A stretch of DNA of 64,000 nucleotides from positions 26,478,432-26,542,431 of the forward strand of contig OX104113.1 in the NCBI GenBank assembly GCA_944474755.1. The letters are read 5' to 3'. Within the stretch, counting starts at the first letter, position 1, and every line of letters begins with the position of its first letter. Source of the stretch: Limnoperna fortunei (taxonomy: Eukaryota; Mollusca; Bivalvia; Mytilida; Modiolidae). This document shows, piece by piece, positions 58,604 through 64,000 of this stretch. The notes under the pieces are model-generated. The model was given only the letters and a program-made list of their open reading frames with translations. It was not told where the DNA came from and ran no database searches. Position numbers and translations under genes: made by a program.

Positions 58604-59374
58604 TTATGGATTATTGTGGGGACTTTTGTTTGGTTTTGGCGATGATGTTGCTTGCGGTGGATGGTCTAAGAAATCCGAGCATGTAGTATTATCTAAATGC
58701 AGTGTATCATACAAATTTGAATCAGACGGTGTATCTAGTGAGTCAAATAAACCGGTTGAGTAATTTGGCAAAGCACAACGAAGACAGTACCATACATGTT
58801 TGCTATTAGATAGCATGCTATATGTGTCATTACCAACACCTTGACATTGAGTGTGATACCACTGGTCACAGCTGTCGCACATGATCCCTTTGTCTGACCA
58901 GGTGACTTCTTGCATACAAAAGTCACAGTCATATTTTGTGATGTTAAGTGATGGACCTGGATTTGGATTTATGTCCCCTGATTGATTTAACAAGAGTATG
59001 CATATGTATAACAGTATCAGTTTGGGATTTTTGTTTGTCGTTTTGCATGTGGGTTTCATCTTTTTGATGGCATAGTGTATGTGCAGTATGGCGTTGATGT
59101 GAAGATGTACAGGTTCATGCGGTGTATTATGATTTGCATGTAGGTTTGTAGCTTTATGAGTGTTTGTATACTTGTAATAATAAATAATGTCAGTGTGCAA
59201 TGGTTGTTCTTTGGCACTGATGTATTTTGTTGCAATTGTGTCATGTCTGGGGATGTTTTGCTCATGATCTGTAAGTTCTTTGTTTGCTGGATTTATTACA
59301 AGTGCAAGTAAAAGTAACAGGTGAACATGGTACCCTGGTGTTTTGATGTACTGTTTGTTTTCTATGTTGTGCAT
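58604..59374 (-). pseudogene. LINE N-terminal region with PHD finger and 2A-like motif
   Basis: A 256-codon open stretch. A hydrophobic segment (LILLYICILLL) leads into SGDINPNPGP (58952-58978), a 2A-like ribosome-skipping signature known from several APE-type LINEs, although the usual Glu (DxExNPGP) is Asn here. It is followed by a PHD finger with the C4-H-C3 spacing (CDFCMQEV, MCDSCDQWYHTQC, VWYCLRC) and an acidic, Pro/Ser-rich tail. Confidence 0.8.
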
Positions 59375-59689
59375 GCTTGCTGGTGAGACAGATTCTATCT
59401 AACAGATAGGAGATAGTATGGAATGTTAGAAAAGTCAGACTCACATGTTATTCTTCGACCCTCGGGCTGTCTCAAGGGTGCAGGTTCTGTTTCAGATTAG
59501 CCTTGTTCAGTGTTTGTTTACTTCCGGTAATGGAGTCATGTGATATTAGATTAAAACATATTTGAGGAGAAAATTGAGAGTTTTATGCGTGCAGTGGGTT
59601 TGGTATGTAATTTTGAGTGAGAACTATTACGTTATGATATATTCAGTGTTATTATAAGTCATTGACCCAAAAATACTTGGTAGATCTTA

Positions 59690-61262
59690 TTAATTTCCAA
59701 TTTTTTGCAGAGCCGAAAGTAAGATCAACCTTCTTGTTCCGGGCATGCGGAATATCTTGAAAACTGTAAGGGCTAGAGAAAGTTTTTTTCATTCAAAATT
59801 ATTCAGCTCATCAAGATTTGCAAAAATTATCACTGGTGCATATGTGTTGGAAAACTCTTCATAGGAGTTATTCCCCTTAAAATGTCAAAATTAAAGCTTT
59901 TTTAAGAAGTGTTGGACAATTCTTTAAAGGAAAGAAAAGCTAGATAAAAAATAAATAAACAGGAAAACGGAAGAGACAAAACTCTCCATTGAGTCGAAGT
60001 TGTATGACGACTCATTGTAGGAGTTATTGCCCTTTAATTGTCAAACTTGATGATTTTTGCCATTTTGTCCTCAAAATCTTGATAATTATAAGAACTAGAG
60101 AAAAATTAGCAGTGCTAAGTTGTTCAGCTCTATGAGATGTACAAAAATGACTTCAAGGTCAAGATAATCTGAGGAACCGTTTAGGAGTTATTCCCCTTGA
60201 ACTGTTATTTTAATCAGTTTTAATTGATTTTTAAAAATCCTCCTCTAAAACCACTGAAAGGACTGCATTGCAACTTTGTATACATCATCAGTCAAATGTC
60301 CGCAACCAAGTTTGCACGAACCATGCCCGCAGATTAACCAACATGGCAGCCTTGGCTAAAAATAGAACAGGGAGTCAAAATACAGTTTTTGGCATATACT
60401 TTAAAACGTATAACAGATACAGGAAAATGGAAGCGACATTCCTTCTTCAGCATCAAAAGCTCTATGAAACTCTTCATTGAGTTGAAGTTGTAAGACGACC
60501 CCTTGTAGGAGTTATTGGCCTTTAATCGTCAAAATTGATTGTTATTCCCATTTTTTCCCAAAATGTTACAAACTATTAAAACTAGAGAAAAAGTTAGCAT
60601 TGCTTCATTTTTCAGCTCTATGAGAGCTACAAAAATGACTTCAAGGTAAAGATTGTCTGATGAACCGTTTATGAGTTATTCCCCTTGAACTTTATTTTAA
60701 TCAACTTAAATTGATTTTTTTTTAATCTTCTCCTTTTAAACAAATGAAAGGACTCACTGCTTCTGTTTTGAAAATTTGCACACATCATCTTTTATAGGGT
60801 TTTCTCTTCCAAAATTTTGCAAATCATGACAGCTGACCACCGACATGGCTATTGGCTTAAAATAGTACAGGTGTAAAAGGGAGGGGTTGGGGGGGCTTAT
60901 AGTTCAAAAAGTATAACAGATACAAAGATATCCGAAGTGTTCCTTCTTCATCAGCATCAAGAACTGTATAAGATTCTCAAATGAGTGACAATGCTTTAGA
61001 GGAGTTATTTCCCCTTAATTTGTCAACAAAATTGTTGATTATTGTCATTTTCCTCAATATGTTGAAAACTGTAAGGGCTAGAGAAAGTTTTTTTCATTCA
61101 AAATTATTCAGCTCATCAAGATTTGCAAAAATTATCACTGGTGCATATGTGTTGGAAAACTCTTCATAGGAGTTATTCCCCTTAAAATGTCAAAATTAAA
61201 GCTTTTTTAAGAAGTGTTGGACAATTCTTTAAAGGAAAGAAAAGCTAGATAAAAAATAAATA
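59690..61262 (+). repeat. Dispersed repeat D5 block (ggagttattgccc family)
   Basis: About five diverged units carry ggagttattNccctt, tcagctc...aaatt, actNtaagNNctagagaaa and cttcaaggtcaag-like motifs. Two segments of about 203 bp (59760-59962 and 61065-61267) are identical as far as I can see, a recent internal duplication. No coding frame. Related to the older block at 25690-26640. Confidence 0.75.
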
Positions 61263-61615
61263 AATTTTGCAAGAATACTGACTTTTGATTGGCTGGAAAA
61301 TATTTTCTATCAGAGGATGGAAAACAAATTTGATCGTCATGGAGACACGCGCCATTTGACGTCATATATTACTCCACGGGAAACTAACAGTTTTTGTATT
61401 TATCTCTTTTTTCAAAAATGTCCAGTAACAAAAGTAAAAGTGTTGAGTTTATTCTATTGTTTGAATTTATTTATAAGTATTGATAAGTATTAACTCCATC
61501 GAGGTATAACAAAATTTTCGTTTTGCACATTGTATAATCCGCGTATTAAATGTGCACAACGGAAATTTTGTTATCCCTCGATGGAGAAAATATTTTTTGT
61601 TGTTAATCCTTAAAA
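61256..61615 (+). repeat. Dispersed repeat D3, copy 2, with an internal inverted repeat
   Basis: The first 190 bases match 19863-20060 closely. This copy additionally contains ccatcgaggtataacaaaat with ttcgttttgcaca, mirrored by tgtgcacaacggaaattttg and ttatccctcgatgg (about 61497-61587), an inverted repeat of about 33 bp. Confidence 0.8.
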
Positions 61616-62032
61616 GGAAGAATTGTCAGATTCAGGTGAGCGATACAGGCTCCTGAAAGCCTCTAGTATTCTCTTAAAAAATATAAAAAATGTAGAATTT
61701 TTTTGGAAAAAAATCCAATCAAATATAATTGCAAAAAGATATAGAAACCTCATACAAATATTCGAACCTGTTTTACAAATAAACAATTAAAAAATACATT
61801 AAAGTCTGATAACTATTTTTACAAGATGAAAAACTATTTTACTTTTGCTCTCTTCCATACCTTGTATTAATTTCGTTATAATATATTTTTTTTTATATTA
61901 AACTAAAAAAAAGTTACAATGAATATATGGCACTCTTCTATGAGTAATCCTGGGCACACTGTAGCAAAGCATATGTGCTAATGTTTGTTTTCGTTTTGTT
62001 TGAATATATGGTTTAACGCATTTTTCAACAAT
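61616..62032. other. AT-rich stretch without a recognisable feature
   Basis: No open frame or repeat structure recognised. Confidence 0.4.
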
Positions 62033-62243
62033 TTTTCAGCTATATAAAAACGTCCAGCTTAATTGGGAGGAAGACGGAAAACCCCGACCTTTGGCAAGAA
62101 AACTGGCAATCGTGGTCAATGAGGTTGGAGTCGAGCACACTCTGCCTGAATTAAAGTCAAAACCCACAACCTCAGTGTTGATAAGCCACGTGATCATGAA
62201 TTTATGACTGACTACATTAACCACTCTGCCAACGAGGCCCCTG
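62033..62243 (-). repeat. tRNA-derived SINE copy (minus)
   Basis: The reverse strand starts caggggcctcgttggcagag with tggttaatgtagtc (box A) and ttgtgggttttgactttaa (weak box B). The body tgctcgactccaacctcatt, gccagttttcttgccaaagg and tcggggttttcc, and a tail with tatagctgaaaaattgttg, match the other copies. Confidence 0.8.
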
Positions 62244-63209
62244 AACAGTTTATAAACGTGCAGCTTAAGAGGATGGCGAATTACAAAGTTGCTACTTATT
62301 TAAATAAAACAACGTTCACCTCTTTTTAAAGCGGCATGGACTAGGCTACCCTTTGTCAATTCTAAAACTAGTTGACAGTTAACAATAGAGCACTATAGAG
62401 AAATGTATAGCACGCATCCTCGATCATCTGTCTACAGACAGGTGACGACGACAGACCCATACTGTAGCATATATAGTCGTAAAGGGGATTGCATAATATA
62501 TTTGATTGAAATTTTATTTTAAATAACGATGGTCAAATTTGTTGCGATGAGTAAATAAATCTCACAGCAAACAACGCCAAACTCTTTCTGTCATTTGGAT
62601 TTGACTAGTGAAATAGCATTAATCCTCCCAATGACAACAATTTTGGATTGGTAATCTAGAAAAGTGAATACCTTTTTAAAACAAGTATTAGCTTTCCTAA
62701 AAAGCTAGCCGTCTCTAAGCTTTATTTTTCGTGGACAAAAATACGTACTGTTTTTTAATGTTATTATGTATTGTTATTATTAACATCACTTCATTATAAG
62801 TATACAATGTTTTAGCCAAATCAGGCAACCGCAAAATATAGGTCAGAGTCAACATATGAAGCATGCACTATGCTAAGCATCTCTAGATGCATCATTCTAC
62901 GCGGTAAGATAGTTGATGTGAACCTTGTCAGTAAGCAGGAAAAGATTAAAATTGTTCTCCTTTTCTCACTTGTTTTTCCGTTTTTCTCCATTTAAGTTTT
63001 ATGATACACATTTTATGATAAACATACACAAATCAATGCGACTTTCCTTTTAAAACAGTTAAATTCCCATTATCTTGCATATTTTTTTCTTTTTTTATCG
63101 TAACCGATTCGTGATCGCTCGGCTTTTCTCGAGTGGCAACGAACGGCGGTCGGCCTATTATTATTGCTACCGCAATGTTATGCGGGGTTTTCATCACTAA
63201 CTTAGCTCT
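62244..63209. other. Noncoding stretch
   Basis: No recognisable gene or repeat. Confidence 0.4.
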
Positions 63210-63800
63210 GCTTATTTGTTGAGTATTTTAAGTTTGGTTTGGACTAGCAGGAATGATATATGGGCTTGAGATAATGTAATGTAGGCAATATGAAATAGAA
63301 CAACTAGAAAAGATGCAGAGGAAAATCTTGAGGCCTTCCAAACAAAACCTCAAATACTGCAGTTTACCTATTCGTTGGTGCAATTCCAATACAGATGTAT
63401 ATAGATCTTAATAATATACTGTCACTCCTTAAGAATATAATCAGATGCCCATCATCAGCAAAGTATAATATCTTAATTAGACAACATTGCTTCAACAGAA
63501 ATAGCAACGAACTTTTTACAGAAAGGGCTGAACTAGTTTTAGAGAAATATGGAATGGAGACAATACATGAACTAATGAAAAACCCTAGATCAAAAAAGGC
63601 GTGAAAAAAGAAGTAAGGAAGGCACAAAAATTATACTGGTCTCAACAATGTGAGGAAGATATAGCTAAGAAGTCAACCCTATTACCTCCAATTTCAGAAA
63701 AACCCTATGTCACAACCACATAATATTTGGGAAGGCGCAGAAAATGTGCATAGAAAAATAAGAGCGGCAGAAGTCAAGATCTGTCGCGAACTGTATTCAC
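63210..63800 (+). pseudogene. LINE reverse-transcriptase C-terminal remnant
   Basis: Broken frames read YGLEIMQ, EQLEKMQRKILR, then IQMYIDLNNILSLLKNIIRC, AELVLEKYGMETIHELM and VRKAQKLYWSQQCEEDIAKK, typical of the C-terminal part of a LINE RT polyprotein. Stops and shifts show it is dead. The remaining bases to 64000 are AT-rich and unassigned. Confidence 0.6.
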
Positions 63801-64000
63801 GATATTACATGAACAATTGTAATTATTTTTACTTGTGATTATTTTTAATTATGCCATATTATTATTGTTATATAATTTAGAACAAGGATGTTATGGTTTA
63901 TTCTAGAAATTAGTTGATTGTACTATTGTTTATCTGGAAGCTTCTGGAATTTACATGTTACTATTATTAAATAAAAAAGATTTAGATAATTATAGAAACT

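Larger units (their letters stand above)
55720..59450 (-). mobile_element. Nearly full-length but disrupted LINE (PHD-endonuclease-RT)
   Basis: On the minus strand, from high to low coordinates: an N-terminal region with a 2A-like motif and a PHD-type zinc finger (59374-58604), an endonuclease (58534-57795), a linker (57794-57212) and a reverse transcriptase with the FADD active site (57210-55800), then a short 3' end. Domain order and RT motifs fit the APE-type Jockey/CR1 group. At least four frame breaks and several stops show it is inactive. Confidence 0.88.

Overview
This is an AT-rich, repeat-dense stretch of an invertebrate nuclear genome. Spliced FBXO28, steroid 5-alpha-reductase and INAFM genes, tRNA-headed SINEs and several abundant dispersed repeats suggest a bivalve mollusc, most likely a marine mussel (Mytilidae). 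That assignment is inference from sequence style; no search was run. There is no bacterial, organellar or CRISPR signal.

Three host genes can be reconstructed. FBXO28 (minus strand, 8446-14867) has at least four coding exons and possibly a fifth. A steroid 5-alpha-reductase gene (SRD5A1-like, minus strand, 18977-41524) has five coding exons and an 18.8 kb first intron. A one-exon InaF-motif gene (INAFM2-like, plus strand, 50267-50578) stands alone. In both spliced genes the exon phases join correctly and the predicted lengths are close to the family's usual size. The three genes show no functional link to each other.

The rest is mostly mobile DNA at different stages of decay. 1-5.6 kb holds a Penelope-like reverse-transcriptase remnant and an element with a 146-bp tandem array. 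FBXO28 intron 1 holds a 1.7 kb element whose inverted repeats interlock (A-B-A'-B'). Intron 1 of the reductase gene holds a SINE, foldback elements, a 446-bp TRIM-like element with tRNA-type box A/B motifs in its LTRs, and a LINE fragment. That LINE is split by a 10.6 kb Ty3/Gypsy retrotransposon that looks intact and very young: two LTR differences in 1175 bp, a 4-bp target duplication, gag and pol open, and a canonical T TTA AAC frameshift heptamer.

42-48 kb holds further SINE, LINE and foldback elements and a roughly 0.7 kb (CAGTA)n satellite. 55.7-59.5 kb is a nearly full-length but broken LINE (PHD finger, endonuclease, reverse transcriptase, 2A-like motif) on the minus strand. 59.7-61.6 kb is a block of dispersed repeats containing a recent 200-bp duplication, and the window ends in another LINE remnant.

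The observations most worth following are the TRIM with pol III-like LTR motifs, the array of about 19 splice-acceptor-like motifs in the Gypsy leader, the interlocked inverted repeats inside FBXO28, and the nuclear-receptor half-sites repeated in every unit of the 146-bp array.
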